64,000 bases of DNA from Variovorax paradoxus NBRC 15149 (GTDB lineage: Bacteria > Pseudomonadota > Gammaproteobacteria > Burkholderiales > Burkholderiaceae_C): assembly GCF_001591365.1 (NCBI RefSeq), contig NZ_BCUT01000001.1, positions 620,001 to 684,000 of the forward strand, written 5' to 3'. Numbering within the stretch: position 1 is the stretch's first letter; each line of letters opens with the position of its first letter. The position numbers and the translations under genes are program-made. Below, piece after piece: positions 9,734 to 18,341 of this stretch. The notes under the pieces were generated by a model, which was not told the DNA's origin, made no database searches, and saw only the letters and a list, made by a program, of their open reading frames with translations.

Positions 9734-10900
9734 TTAAGAAGGCTCCCGCAAAAATTGATCAATTCTTTTTGCATGACTCAGCGGGGAGAATTCTTTCTCT
9801 GCAATATCTCGAGCGCTGGCTTTAAGCCGCTCCAGCTCATTCTTACTCATAGCTGCCGCCGCCGATATCGCGGCGCAAACGCCTTCAGCCGACAAGGTGT
9901 CGATCGTCAATCCCGCATTTCCTTCGCGAACGTAATTTCCCAAATCACTGAATTTGTTAACAATGACCGGTGTCCCAAGAGATAGGCTTTCTGGCACTTT
10001 CGATGGAAACCCTGCTTGCGTAACGCGCGATATTTGACGAGCAACTACCATGAAGTCGCACGAAGAGATGATCTCTTTCGCTGCCTGATTAGGAATCTGA
10101 CCGTAAAATTTGGTCGATTCAGAAATTTGCATTCGGCCGACTGCAGCTGGATAATTTCTGCAGAAGTCGGCTTCTGTCAATCCAACCATGTGCGTATAGA
10201 TCTTGACGCCACGATCTCGGGCCATTTTTAAACCGGAGAACAATATGGAAAACTCCTCTTTTCTTCCAGGAGTTCCGACGTAGCAGACATTTAATGAAAA
10301 ATTCTCATCCCGAAAGGGTTTGGAATGATTGATTTCATTTGGCAAAAACAGAGGAGGAACTCTCAACGTTCGGCAGCCTGCTTTAGAAAAATGGGAATCT
10401 AGGTACGTGCTGATGACGAAAAGGCCATCCACATTCTTGGCCGCATATCGCATCGACCACTCGTTCATTGCAGAGAATGGACCAAATAACCCGCCGGGCA
10501 AGTGGCGGGGGTCATACCACTCCACAACATCCAGAAATAAACGTACTTTGGTGCGTGCAGCGTATTTTTGGAGCCGCAGCAAATAACTCAAGTGAGTCCC
10601 ATACAAAATAACGATGTCTGGTTTTTTCTCTTGCGAGTACAACCATTCGATGGTTGCGTCGCCGATGAAAATTCCTCTCGCTCCGCGAATTTTTGATAAG
10701 CCGGATCGGCGCGCATATTCGTTCACACCTTCGACACGAGTGGCGTTCGGCAATTTCGCCTCTCTTTCCGAGGAAACTATACCCGGACAAACAACGACTT
10801 CGTGTCCTGCAAGAGTTATTGCCTCCACCATGCCGCGAACTCGCAATGAGTTTGCTTGAGACGCAGGAAAGGAAAAAGGGCCGACGTAAGCGATTCTCAT
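9734..10900 (-). CDS. Glycosyltransferase, GT4-like
   Basis: 388 residues. MRIAYVGPFSFPASQANSLR at the N-terminus is a typical GT-B start with the donor/acceptor glycine loop replaced by a serine-rich one. LNVCYVGTPGRKEEFSILFS begins the second domain, and PSKVPESLSLGTPVIVNKF is the nucleotide-sugar site, where the usual E-x7-E is reduced to a single glutamate region. It probably acts on the growing lipid-linked oligosaccharide in the cytoplasm. Two bases separate it from the flippase upstream and one base from the polymerase downstream. The linkage made cannot be predicted. Confidence 0.85.
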   Translation of the reverse strand: MRIAYVGPFSFPASQANSLRVRGMVEAITLAGHEVVVCPGIVSSEREAKLPNATRVEGVNEYARRSGLSKIRGARGIFIGDATIEWLYSQEKKPDIVILYGTHLSYLLRLQKYAARTKVRLFLDVVEWYDPRHLPGGLFGPFSAMNEWSMRYAAKNVDGLFVISTYLDSHFSKAGCRTLRVPPLFLPNEINHSKPFRDENFSLNVCYVGTPGRKEEFSILFSGLKMARDRGVKIYTHMVGLTEADFCRNYPAAVGRMQISESTKFYGQIPNQAAKEIISSCDFMVVARQISRVTQAGFPSKVPESLSLGTPVIVNKFSDLGNYVREGNAGLTIDTLSAEGVCAAISAAAAMSKNELERLKASARDIAEKEFSPLSHAKRIDQFLREPS

Positions 10901-10902
10901 CT

Positions 10903-12276
10903 TTAATCACTTAGGCGATTGGAAAAATCTTCGCTCGCTAGCTTTTTGCTATAGACGTTGCTCGCGGCTGCGATTGCCATTGGAGCAATAAAAGTCAAAT
11001 ATCCAATTGCACTCACCAGCGGAACAATCCACAAACTCGGAAATGATTCCAGTATCAAATATTTGGCGATTAACGTGGCAACAAGAAAAAATATCCAAGC
11101 TTTGATCTGCACCCGCACCAATCCAATGCTATTAAGAACCATGTTAAATGGAGAGGTAACCCCAAGAAGCGTATAGAAGATCGCCCAAACCGTCATCAAT
11201 TTTTGAAGGTCTTCAAATCTTCGACCCATCCAGTGAAAGATTATGAAATCGCAAGAGATGACGAGAAGCAAGCCAAGAAGGGCCACCCCACCTCCTCCAA
11301 TCAAGCTCATTTGCAAAGAGGTTTTTTTGATCCAATAAAAATCCTTCTTCGCAAATGCCTCGGCATTTGCCGCCCAGAGCGGTACAAACGCCGTGGTAAC
11401 GATTAGCGCAAGAATCGAAGCGAGCTTGGCAGCGACAACGTACTCCGCGACGGCCATAGCGCCCAGGCGTGATGTGATGACTAAGTTATCCAGATTTAGA
11501 GCAATAGAGGTGATTATTGACAATACGAAAAACTCCGAACCCAGTCTCATCAGCTCGAAAACTCGTGCCTTTGATAGAAAGAGAACGCTCGGGACCAGTT
11601 GAGGATGAGTCCGAAAGAAGAGCAGTGTTGCAACAATAAGAACAGCTAAAGGGGCACCAGCATAAACAGAGACTGCCACCCAAGTCGGGGAGCGGAGATG
11701 AATCGCCAAAAAACAAAAGGCTACCGATGCGATGCTACCTAGCAATTGCCACATGTTGCCAAGTGCACTCTTTTGGCAGGCATACAACACCCGCTGAATG
11801 ATTGATAATGGCACCCCGCCCGCGAACGCCATCAGAGTCACGATTACGATATATCTCGAGTTCTCATTATTTTGCGTAGCTCGCAGTGGGATCCAAGTAG
11901 CGGTTATGAGGGAGCCAATTAATATGATTACTACGACGAACAAAGCTATCGTCGCCAAGGCAGCATAAGCGCTCGTGATGTAGGAGCGCATTCTTGAAAT
12001 GTCACCATTTGCGTGCGCTTGAGACAAATGGGTTAGAAGGCCATTTCCAATTCCAAAATCTAGGAAAAGGGCCATACTGGTAATGGAGACGGTGGTCATC
12101 CATACGCCGAACTCGATATCACCGAGGTAGCGAAGCATGGCTGGCATAACTATAAATGGCGCGATTAATGCCACTCCTCGCCCAAGCAGTCCGCTCAGCA
12201 TGCCAGAGACGACGCGATGATTTCGCACGCGAGGTGCTACAGCTACATCGCTAGACATAACTTGACCGGAGGGCAT
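10903..12276 (-). CDS. wzx: Polysaccharide flippase (Wzx-like, MOP superfamily)
   Basis: 457 residues from the chosen ATG at 12276, with about 12 to 14 hydrophobic segments starting near GLLGRGVALIAPFIVMPAML and the early motif EFGVWMTT seen in RfbX/Wzx proteins. These carry undecaprenyl-PP-linked repeat units across the inner membrane. The start at 12276 has GTGGAAAG upstream; ATG 12258 is an alternative and a TTG at 12327 is less likely. About 70 bases separate it from the epimerase stop. The codon composition is AT-rich like wzy and the neighbouring glycosyltransferases. Confidence 0.87.
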   Translation of the reverse strand: MPSGQVMSSDVAVAPRVRNHRVVSGMLSGLLGRGVALIAPFIVMPAMLRYLGDIEFGVWMTTVSITSMALFLDFGIGNGLLTHLSQAHANGDISRMRSYITSAYAALATIALFVVVIILIGSLITATWIPLRATQNNENSRYIVIVTLMAFAGGVPLSIIQRVLYACQKSALGNMWQLLGSIASVAFCFLAIHLRSPTWVAVSVYAGAPLAVLIVATLLFFRTHPQLVPSVLFLSKARVFELMRLGSEFFVLSIITSIALNLDNLVITSRLGAMAVAEYVVAAKLASILALIVTTAFVPLWAANAEAFAKKDFYWIKKTSLQMSLIGGGGVALLGLLLVISCDFIIFHWMGRRFEDLQKLMTVWAIFYTLLGVTSPFNMVLNSIGLVRVQIKAWIFFLVATLIAKYLILESFPSLWIVPLVSAIGYLTFIAPMAIAAASNVYSKKLASEDFSNRLSD

Positions 12277-12345
12277 CCGAGCTTTCCACCCATTTAGAAC
12301 CGTGGACGAGTTCGCGCCTCGATTCAAGAAGATGGCGCGTTTGCG

Positions 12346-13398
12346 TCATTTTCTATTGCCCAGAAGAACATACCAGGGCATGGCCGCATTAATTCCTTCT
12401 CGGATTTTAAATAGGGGCTCATATCCAAGCAGAGAACTGGCTTTATTAATATTTGCGAGTGAATGTCGAACATCTCCGTCACGGAATTCACGATACAGCG
12501 GTCTCTTGCCATAGGAAATTCCGTTATTCGCGAGCTCGACTACAAGTGCTTGAAAGAGCTCATTAAGAGTCGTACGATCACCGACAGCAACGTTATATAT
12601 TTGATTTTTTGCCTCGACCCTTGTTGTAGTGGCCGCCAGCAGGTTCGCTTGTATCGCATTCGCGATAAAACAAAAATCTCTACTCGTCTCTCCATCGCCG
12701 TTGATGAATATTTCTTCACCGGCGATCATTGCAGCCGTCCACTTCGGAATTACGGCCGCATAGGGGCCTGCGGGAGCTTGACGGGAACCAAAGACATTAA
12801 AGTAGCGAAGCCCGATCGACTTAAATCCATAGCTCCGCGCAAAGACATCTGCATAGAGTTCATTGACGAACTTGGTTACCGCATAGGGCGACAAGGGTTT
12901 GCCGATCACGTCTTCGACCTTTGGCAGCGCCGGGTGGTCGCCATATGTCGAACTGCTCGCGGCATAGGTGAAACTCTTCACTTCAGCGTCGCGCGCCGCC
13001 ACCAACATGTTGAGAAAGCCATCGATATTGGTGGAGTTGGTGGTGATCGGGTCCGCAAGGCTGCGCGGCACCGAACCCAATGCGGCTTCATGCAAGACAT
13101 ACTCCACGCCCTCGCATGCACGGCGACAATCCTCCAGTTTGCGGATATCGCCTTCGATGAAAGTGAACTGCGCCCATTGATCTGTGGTGACCAAAGTTCG
13201 CACCTCGTCAAGGTTGCGCTGGTGGCCAGTGGCAAAGTTATCCAAGCCCACGACTTGCTGGTCGAGCTTGAGAAGCGTCTCGAGAAGGTTGCTGCCGATG
13301 AAGCCGGCCACCCCCGTGACCAGCCAGGTATGGCGTTCTCTGGCCAAACGTTCGAGCAACTGCTCGTAAGCAGTCGAATTTGGGATGGAAGCCGTCAT
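12346..13398 (-). CDS. wbpP: UDP-N-acetylglucosamine(-uronate) C4 epimerase, WbpP/TviC type
   Basis: 350 residues, extended [17 protein letters not shown] binds NAD, the catalytic region has SSSTYGDHP followed by [11 protein letters not shown] (YxxxK), and [14 protein letters not shown] closes the active site. The N-terminal extension before the Rossmann motif and the overall sequence resemble WbpP and TviC, which interconvert UDP-GlcNAc(A) and UDP-GalNAc(A). The ATG overlaps the stop of the upstream dehydrogenase, and the pair corresponds to tviB-tviC or wbpO-wbpP, giving UDP-N-acetylgalactosaminuronic acid. The last third is AT-richer than the first, so the compositional break of the cluster seems to fall within this gene. 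Confidence 0.92.
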   Translation of the reverse strand: MTASIPNSTAYEQLLERLARERHTWLVTGVAGFIGSNLLETLLKLDQQVVGLDNFATGHQRNLDEVRTLVTTDQWAQFTFIEGDIRKLEDCRRACEGVEYVLHEAALGSVPRSLADPITTNSTNIDGFLNMLVAARDAEVKSFTYAASSSTYGDHPALPKVEDVIGKPLSPYAVTKFVNELYADVFARSYGFKSIGLRYFNVFGSRQAPAGPYAAVIPKWTAAMIAGEEIFINGDGETSRDFCFIANAIQANLLAATTTRVEAKNQIYNVAVGDRTTLNELFQALVVELANNGISYGKRPLYREFRDGDVRHSLANINKASSLLGYEPLFKIREGINAAMPWYVLLGNRK

Positions 13399-14678
13399 AG
13401 CCTTCCGTCCGCGGCGCCCAGCGGCAAGATGCCCTTGACGTCAAAAAGCACGGCGCCTGCTTGGCCCAAGGCCTTGATGCCGGATTCGCCCAAGGCAACA
13501 AACTGGTGGTGCCCCACTGCCAACACCACGGCAGCGTATTGACCGGGTGGGGGCACTTCGACCAGGCATTGCAAGCCGTATTCATGCTCGGCATCGGCCA
13601 CGTTGATCCACGGGTCGAACACGTCCACTTGAACGTTGTAGCTCTGGAGAGTACGCACGATGTCCACCACCTTGGTGTTGCGCACGTCGGGGCAGTTTTC
13701 CTTGAAGGTCAAACCCAGCACCAAGACCTTGCTGCCCAGCACCGGCAAGCTCTTTCGCAGCATCAACTTGATGACTTCGTCGGCTACGTGGATGGCCATG
13801 TTGTCGTTGATGCGGCGGCCCGCCAGGATCACTTCTGGGTGGTAGCCGACTTCAACCGCCTTATGGGTCAGGTAGTACGGGTCCACGCCGATGCAGTGAC
13901 CGCCCACCAGTCCCGGACGAAAAGGCAGAAAGTTCCACTTTGTGCCTGCAGCCTGCAAGACCTCCCCTGTGTCGATACCGAGCCTGTGGAAGATCAGGCT
14001 CAGTTCGTTCATGAGCGCAATGTTCACGTCGCGCTGGGTGTTTTCAATCACCTTTGCGGCTTCCGCCACTTTGATGCTGCTGGCCTTGTGAGTGCCGGCG
14101 GTGATGATCTGGCTGTACAGCTGGTCAACGGCTTCGGCGACTTCGGGCGTGCTGCCGCTGGTCACTTTCTTGATGGTTGGCAGGCGGTGTTCTTTGTCGC
14201 CGGGGTTGATCCGCTCCGGGCTGTAGCCGCAAAAGAAGTCGACGTTGAACTTCTTGTCGCTGAATTTTTCCAGCACGGGCACGCAGACCTCTTCGGTTGC
14301 TCCGGGATACACCGTCGATTCGAAGATCACGATCGCGCCAGCCGGCATCACCTTACCGACGGTTTCGCTGGCCTTGATGAGAGGCGTCAGGTCAGGCCGA
14401 TTGGCGTTGTCGATGGGCGTGGGAACCGTCACGATGAAAACAGCGCAATCTCGCAAGTCATCGGGGTGCGACGTAAACGCCAGTTGAGCGGCAGCCTTCA
14501 GTTCTTCCGGTGTGGTTTCCAGGGTGTGGTCACGTCCGCTCTGCAATTCAGCAATGCGCTTGGCATTGATGTCGAAGCCGATCACCTGGCGCTTCTTGCC
14601 AAACTCCACGGCAAGGGGCAGGCCCACGTAGCCCAAGCCAATGATGGCAATCGGTTGATTTGAATGAATGGCTTGCAT
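13395..14678 (-). CDS. tviB: UDP-N-acetyl-hexosamine 6-dehydrogenase, TviB/WbpO type
   Basis: 427 residues, UDP-glucose/GDP-mannose dehydrogenase superfamily. [19 protein letters not shown] is the NAD-binding start, [12 protein letters not shown] and [13 protein letters not shown] are family landmarks, and [18 protein letters not shown] holds the catalytic cysteine. Two-step oxidation at C6 yields UDP-GlcNAcA or UDP-GalNAcA. The ATG at 14678 was chosen because similarity starts there ([13 protein letters not shown]); upstream residues look non-conserved. It is translationally coupled to the epimerase by a four-base overlap. A 129-base gap with a long stem-loop separates it from wza upstream. 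Confidence 0.93.
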   Translation of the reverse strand: MQAIHSNQPIAIIGLGYVGLPLAVEFGKKRQVIGFDINAKRIAELQSGRDHTLETTPEELKAAAQLAFTSHPDDLRDCAVFIVTVPTPIDNANRPDLTPLIKASETVGKVMPAGAIVIFESTVYPGATEEVCVPVLEKFSDKKFNVDFFCGYSPERINPGDKEHRLPTIKKVTSGSTPEVAEAVDQLYSQIITAGTHKASSIKVAEAAKVIENTQRDVNIALMNELSLIFHRLGIDTGEVLQAAGTKWNFLPFRPGLVGGHCIGVDPYYLTHKAVEVGYHPEVILAGRRINDNMAIHVADEVIKLMLRKSLPVLGSKVLVLGLTFKENCPDVRNTKVVDIVRTLQSYNVQVDVFDPWINVADAEHEYGLQCLVEVPPPGQYAAVVLAVGHHQFVALGESGIKALGQAGAVLFDVKGILPLGAADGRL

Positions 14679-14757
14679 ATTGACTACCGGCACAAAAAAA
14701 GACGGCACGGCCCCTGCCGCCACGCCGCGCTTGCGGTTGTTCTTTTTCTTGAGGCAA

Positions 14758-14794
14758 GTCCCTGCGCCGCTAACCGCTAAAGGCGGCGCGGGAC
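14758..14794 (-). promoter_or_regulatory. Long stem-loop between wza and tviB
   Basis: GTCCC-T-GCGCCGC pairs with GCGGCGC-GGGAC across a loop of about 12 bases, leaving one bulged T. On the transcribed (minus) strand it is not followed by a T-run, so it is a poor intrinsic terminator; it may protect mRNA ends or attenuate expression between the exporter gene and the sugar-nucleotide genes. Confidence 0.5.
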
Positions 14795-14807
14795 TTTCAG
14801 GCTTCGA

Positions 14808-15968
14808 CTAGCGGTGCCTGACGTAGGTCTCGCTGGCGCTGTTCACCACCTGCGCAGACGGAAGAATCAAACTGACCACGCGGTTCCACTTCACGAGCGG
14901 TACGGGGTCGATGTAGACCACGTCTTGCGGCTCCAGGCTGAACTGCCTGGCCAGCACCATGGCGGCGGGGTTCTTGGCGTCCAGGTGGAAGATTGCGGGC
15001 AAGCCGGTGGCACCTTGGCGGATCACGTAGATCTGGCCGGGGTTGGCGGTGGTGAGCACCGGGCCGCCCGCTTCGCCCAGCGCTTCATTCAAGTTGAGGC
15101 GGCCGTTGCTGCGCATCGTGAGTGCAGACGGAACGAGGACTTCGCCCATCACGTACACCTTGGCGTCTTCGCGGGCGCCCACGCGGATGGTGTCGCCGTT
15201 TCTCAGGGGAATGTCATTGCCGTCGCGGCCAGCCTGGCGCAGGCGCGTAAGGTCGATGTCGACGGACTTGCCGTCGCGCACCAGGGTGACATCCGCGCGA
15301 TTGCCGTTGACGGTGATGCCGCCGGCGCGGTTAATGGCCTCGCTCAGCGTCATGGGCACGTCGGTGAAGATCTGCGAGCCCGGTACGCGCACTTCGCCTT
15401 CTATATAGGCGCGGCGGCTGCGGAACGACTGGATGCGCACGGTCACTTCGGGCTCGCGCACCTGGGTGACGATGAGCTTGGAGATCAGGTCGCCAGCCTC
15501 GGCCTCGGTGAGGCCCGCAACCCTGACGCGGCCAACGTACGGAAAGGCGATTTCCCCGGACGAATCGACGATGAAGCCGGGCGCCACGCTCACGCCCGTG
15601 GGGTCGGCCTGCTGGGAGATGACGGCGCCAGCATTGGGCAGCAGTTCGGGGTGGTCATACACGATGACGCCAACCACGTCCCCGGGGCCGATGGTGTAGC
15701 GCTGCGGCTTGCCGAACAGGGCCTGCACTTCGGGCGGCACGTTCTTGGGCGAGGTTTTGGCCAGCGTGCGCACAAGGGCTGGCGTGATGGGGGTGATCCG
15801 GTCTTCCGGTGCGGCGTCGGGCAGGTACTGGAACTTGGGGGGCAGTTCTTCGGCAACCTGGTACGGCTCGACGGTACCCATGCCCGGAGCCACGGCGCAG
15901 CCCTGAAGCACGGCCGCACCCAACATTGCAGCGGCAATCCATGCCGCCGCGTTCACTTCTCGTCTCAA
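14808..15968 (-). CDS. wza: Outer-membrane polysaccharide export protein (Wza/OPX family)
   Basis: 386 residues from a TTG at 15968, which has CAGGGGAC as a ribosome site; a GTG four codons later is the alternative. The signal peptide ends in the lipobox LQGC (AAAMLGAAVLQGC), so the mature protein is an outer-membrane lipoprotein. YTIGPGDVVGVIVYDHPEL starts the Poly_export (PES) domain, followed by SLBB-like repeats (AYIEGEVRVPG, VYVMGEVLVPS). It forms the exit pore for the polymer. It is the first gene of the minus-strand cluster. No Wzc/Wzb kinase-phosphatase pair follows, which is unusual for a group 1 capsule, so partner genes must lie elsewhere. Confidence 0.93.
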   Translation of the reverse strand: MRREVNAAAWIAAAMLGAAVLQGCAVAPGMGTVEPYQVAEELPPKFQYLPDAAPEDRITPITPALVRTLAKTSPKNVPPEVQALFGKPQRYTIGPGDVVGVIVYDHPELLPNAGAVISQQADPTGVSVAPGFIVDSSGEIAFPYVGRVRVAGLTEAEAGDLISKLIVTQVREPEVTVRIQSFRSRRAYIEGEVRVPGSQIFTDVPMTLSEAINRAGGITVNGNRADVTLVRDGKSVDIDLTRLRQAGRDGNDIPLRNGDTIRVGAREDAKVYVMGEVLVPSALTMRSNGRLNLNEALGEAGGPVLTTANPGQIYVIRQGATGLPAIFHLDAKNPAAMVLARQFSLEPQDVVYIDPVPLVKWNRVVSLILPSAQVVNSASETYVRHR

Positions 15969-16085
15969 AACAGTCCCCTGGTTGTTGCAGCGAGGCCGAC
16001 CACGGCCCAAACAGGGGTCAGCTGTTGCTGAATGCTCCTCCCTGTACCTATATTTTATCTTTTGTAGCTAAACGTTTGTATTAAG

Positions 16086-16105
16086 AAAGTGATGCGGATC
16101 ACTTT
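16086..16105. promoter_or_regulatory. CRP/FNR-family binding palindrome
   Basis: AAAGTGAT-GCGG-ATCACTTT is a perfect 8+8 inverted repeat and contains GTGA-N6-TCAC, the core recognised by CRP, Clp and Vfr-type regulators. It lies about 120 bases upstream of the wza start in an AT-rich stretch, where a promoter for the polysaccharide operon is expected. A TAAAAT (16052-16057, minus) is a possible -10. The match is seen directly; binding is inferred. Confidence 0.6.
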
Positions 16106-16377
16106 TCCACGAAAAGCTAACGGCTTTTACGTTTTGCTACCCATTAGTCTATCAAAATGTGATGGATGCCCTTGCTGGGCAAAGTTGATAACCGTTAACC
16201 GTGGGATGCACGAGGTAGTAGGGAGAAACGAACAACTTGTCATCCCACGTATTGGGGAGGCCGGCGCTTTTATTCAGCGCCGCCGCTGCATTCCTATTGC
16301 ACTCAGGAGATGGTCAGGTGCGCTCGGTCCAATGCTTCAAAAAGAAGCCTTTGGGAGGGAATTTGCCGCCAAACACC

Positions 16378-16476
16378 ATGCACACCTTCGCAATCGACAC
16401 CGGAATCTTTGTAGCTGGCGCCTTTCTGGGCGTGGTGCTCATGTGCCTGCTCTTCGCCTCGCGGTCGGACGACTGA
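16378..16476 (+). CDS. Possible 32-residue single-pass membrane peptide
   Basis: The frame ATG(16378)-TGA encodes MHTFAIDTGIFVAGAFLGVV followed by LMCLLFASRSDD: one hydrophobic helix with a short charged tail. Spacing of the G-x3-G-x2-LMC pattern resembles the small DUF3789-type membrane proteins, but the match is from memory and weak at this length. A GGGAGGG lies about 18 bases upstream, too far for an ideal ribosome site. It is flanked by non-coding sequence in the gap between the polysaccharide and pilus operons. Function unknown; it may not be translated. Confidence 0.4.
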   Translation: MHTFAIDTGIFVAGAFLGVVLMCLLFASRSDD

Positions 16477-16671
16477 AACCACTCCGGCTCCGGATCGGGC
16501 CGGGGTCAGTTAACTGTTGTTGCCACGCATCACCGGCTGAAGCCCTGGCGAGGCCGGTTCAGGCGCCCTACACACCCCTGCCCGCCACGGAAATCCGTGA
16601 TGGAGTTGGCAAAATCACTTTTAAAATGTGAGCGCGCTCCTGTGACAACTGGTACTTCAAGCTACATTTTG

Positions 16672-16689
16672 TAAGTCAGAAGTGACTTA
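16672..16689. promoter_or_regulatory. Operator-like inverted repeat TAAGTCA-N4-TGACTTA
   Basis: A perfect 7+7 inverted repeat with a GAAG spacer, about 270 bases upstream of the pilus promoter. There is no T-run after it, so it looks like a dimeric regulator site rather than a terminator. The regulator is unknown. Confidence 0.45.
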
Positions 16690-16761
16690 GGTCGCAGCAA
16701 AACGGGCATCGGCACTCGAAAAACGACTGCCGCGCTTGCCGTGCCGATTGCTTCTGCACAC

Positions 16762-16783
16762 CCCGCCTTTTGGCGGGTTTGTA
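16762..16783 (+). terminator. Short intrinsic terminator-like hairpin
   Basis: CCCGCC-TTTT-GGCGGG followed by TTTGT. It could end transcription coming from the small frame at 16378 before the pilus promoter. Stem of six GC pairs with a short T-run: moderate strength. Confidence 0.5.
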
Positions 16784-16869
16784 CAGCCAGAAGGAATCCG
16801 GCACGTACCGGAGCTCTTGCCCCCGTACAGGGGCGCCTTCGAGCCAAAAACATCCATTTGCCAGGCGGC

Positions 16870-16903
16870 GGGGTACCCCCTGCCCCGGCAGATTGGGTAC
16901 CCA
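16870..16903. promoter_or_regulatory. Twin 10-bp palindromes 24 bp apart
   Basis: GGGGTACCCC (16870-16879) and TGGGTACCCA (16894-16903) are both perfect palindromes sharing GGGTACCC; their centres are 24 bp apart, close to two helical turns. They lie about 50 bases upstream of the -35 of the pilus promoter, a good place for an activator or repressor pair. Confidence 0.45.
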
Positions 16904-16954
16904 CGGGAAACCTCAGAGCGTGTCACCACCGCGCGACGACTTGGAGCGCGTCTG

Positions 16955-16984
16955 TTGACTTTTTGAAACTAAAGTTCCAATAAT
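16955..16984 (+). promoter_or_regulatory. Sigma70 promoter of the pilus operon
   Basis: TTGACT (16955-16960) and AATAAT (16979-16984) with an 18-base spacer (or CAATAA with 17) match the sigma70 consensus well. Transcription would start near 16991, leaving a leader of about 90 bases before the pilin ATG at 17081. Confidence 0.65.
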
Positions 16985-17080
16985 CTCACATTGAGAACTA
17001 TAAGGTTACTTTGCTACAGCAAGCCCCGTGGTCCTCAACCCCGTCTTCACAACTCTTTTTTTAACCAGTCGGCGTTCACC

Positions 17081-17587
17081 ATGAAAAAACTCTCCCTCAT
17101 CGTTGCAGCCACCCTTGCAGTCACCACCAGCGCTGTCTTGGCAGCCACGAGCCCGGCCACGGCCACGTTCCAGGTCCTGATCACTGTCGCCAAGGCCTGC
17201 TCGGTCGTGGCGGGCGCCGGCTCGAAGATCGACTTCGGCACGGTCGATTCGTCGGCCACCAACCTGAGCGGCAACAGCAACATCAGCGTGACCTGCTCCA
17301 AGACCACGCCTTACAACATTGGCCTGCTGCCTTCGAACAACAACACCACCGGCGCCGGCGTGATGAGCCCCGCAAGCGGTTCGGACACGGTGGCCTACCA
17401 GCTCCGTTCGGTGAGCGCTACGGGCTCGGTCTGGGGCAGCACAGCAACCTCCGTTGCCGTGGGCAACGGCGTGGCCGGCACCGGCACCGGCGCGGCACAG
17501 ACGATTCCCGTGTATGCCACGGTCGCCAGCGCCAACGTGACGCCTGGCGCCTACTCGGACACGGTGACGGTCCAGGTCAACTACTGA
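17081..17587 (+). CDS. Spore coat U domain pilin (CsuA/B-like major subunit)
   Basis: 168 residues with a clear Sec signal peptide (MKKLSLIVAATLAVTTSAVLA, cleavage after AxA). The mature part is one SCPU domain: an early cysteine in VAKACSVVAGAG, ISVTCSKTTPYNIGL carrying the partner cysteine, repeated Gly/Thr-rich loops and the C-terminal strand VTVQVNY. Donor-strand exchange among such subunits builds archaic (sigma-class, Csu-type) chaperone-usher pili used for adhesion and biofilm. First gene of the operon, followed within 30 bases by the chaperone. It shares a near-identical GTGTGAAQ segment with the tip protein encoded at 20700. Confidence 0.9.
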   Translation: MKKLSLIVAATLAVTTSAVLAATSPATATFQVLITVAKACSVVAGAGSKIDFGTVDSSATNLSGNSNISVTCSKTTPYNIGLLPSNNNTTGAGVMSPASGSDTVAYQLRSVSATGSVWGSTATSVAVGNGVAGTGTGAAQTIPVYATVASANVTPGAYSDTVTVQVNY

Positions 17588-17612
17588 TCGATTGATCGAT
17601 CGATTGCCGCCC

Positions 17613-18341
17613 ATGCGCCGCCTGCTCCGCCATACCGCCGTTCTCGCGCTTGCCCTGGTGCAGGCGGTTGCATCGGCGAGCGGGCTGCAGGTGTCGCCGG
17701 TCACGCTGACGCTGCAGGCCACGCAAAACGCGGAAGGCCTTTGGCTCAGCAACACGGGCGACACGGTGGTGCATGCGCAGGTGCGCGTCTACCACTGGGC
17801 GCAGGAGAACGGCGCAGAAAAGCTGACGCCCTCGCGCGAACTGCTGGTCAGTCCGCCGATGGTGCAACTGGCCGCGTCGGACAGGCAGCTGATCCGCGTG
17901 ATTCGCACGGGCGTTCCGGCCGGCACGGTCGAAGGCTCTTACCGGGTGGTGATCGACGAGCTGCCGGTGGAGATGAAGGAAAAGAAGGGCCTGCAGCTGG
18001 TGCTGCGCTACTCGGTTCCGATCTTCATTGCAGCGGCGGGCGCGCAGTCGTCCGAGCCGCAGCTCGCATGGTCGCTGCGCCGCGAAGAAGGCCAGGCCGT
18101 GCTCGAAGTGGCCAACACCGGCGGCATGCATGCGCAGCTTGCCGATGTGGAATTTCTCGACACGGTGGGCCGCCGCACGCCGGTGCATGCCGGCCTGCTG
18201 GGCTACGTTTTGCCGGGTGCGCGCATGCGCTGGCCACTGAAGACTTCCGCTGAGGCTTTTGCCCTCGGCGGCATCCTGGAAACGAAGATCAATGGCAACG
18301 CGACGCAGGAAAAAATCCCGCCGCTCCCACGCGCCCGCTGA
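17613..18341 (+). CDS. Periplasmic pilus chaperone (PapD-like, CsuC type)
   Basis: 242 residues with a signal peptide (about residues 1-22). Two Ig-like domains are visible: LQVSPVTLTLQATQNAEGLW and LVSPPMVQLAASDRQLIRVIR mark the N-terminal subunit-binding domain, and YRVVIDELPVEM and LRYSVPIFI the conserved core. It caps pilin subunits in the periplasm by donor-strand complementation. The ATG at 17613 is preferred to a TTG at 17592. The 17586-17606 junction with the pilin stop is a GATC/ATCGATT tetranucleotide-rich stretch. The gene overlaps the usher start by about 50 bases. Confidence 0.9.
   Translation: MRRLLRHTAVLALALVQAVASASGLQVSPVTLTLQATQNAEGLWLSNTGDTVVHAQVRVYHWAQENGAEKLTPSRELLVSPPMVQLAASDRQLIRVIRTGVPAGTVEGSYRVVIDELPVEMKEKKGLQLVLRYSVPIFIAAAGAQSSEPQLAWSLRREEGQAVLEVANTGGMHAQLADVEFLDTVGRRTPVHAGLLGYVLPGARMRWPLKTSAEAFALGGILETKINGNATQEKIPPLPRAR

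Noticed and set aside
16687..16983. Several overlapping short open frames (60-80 codons) in the 16.7-17.0 kb gap
   Set aside because: Frames exist on both strands over palindromes and a promoter, none has a ribosome site or a recognisable product, so the stretch is treated as regulatory.
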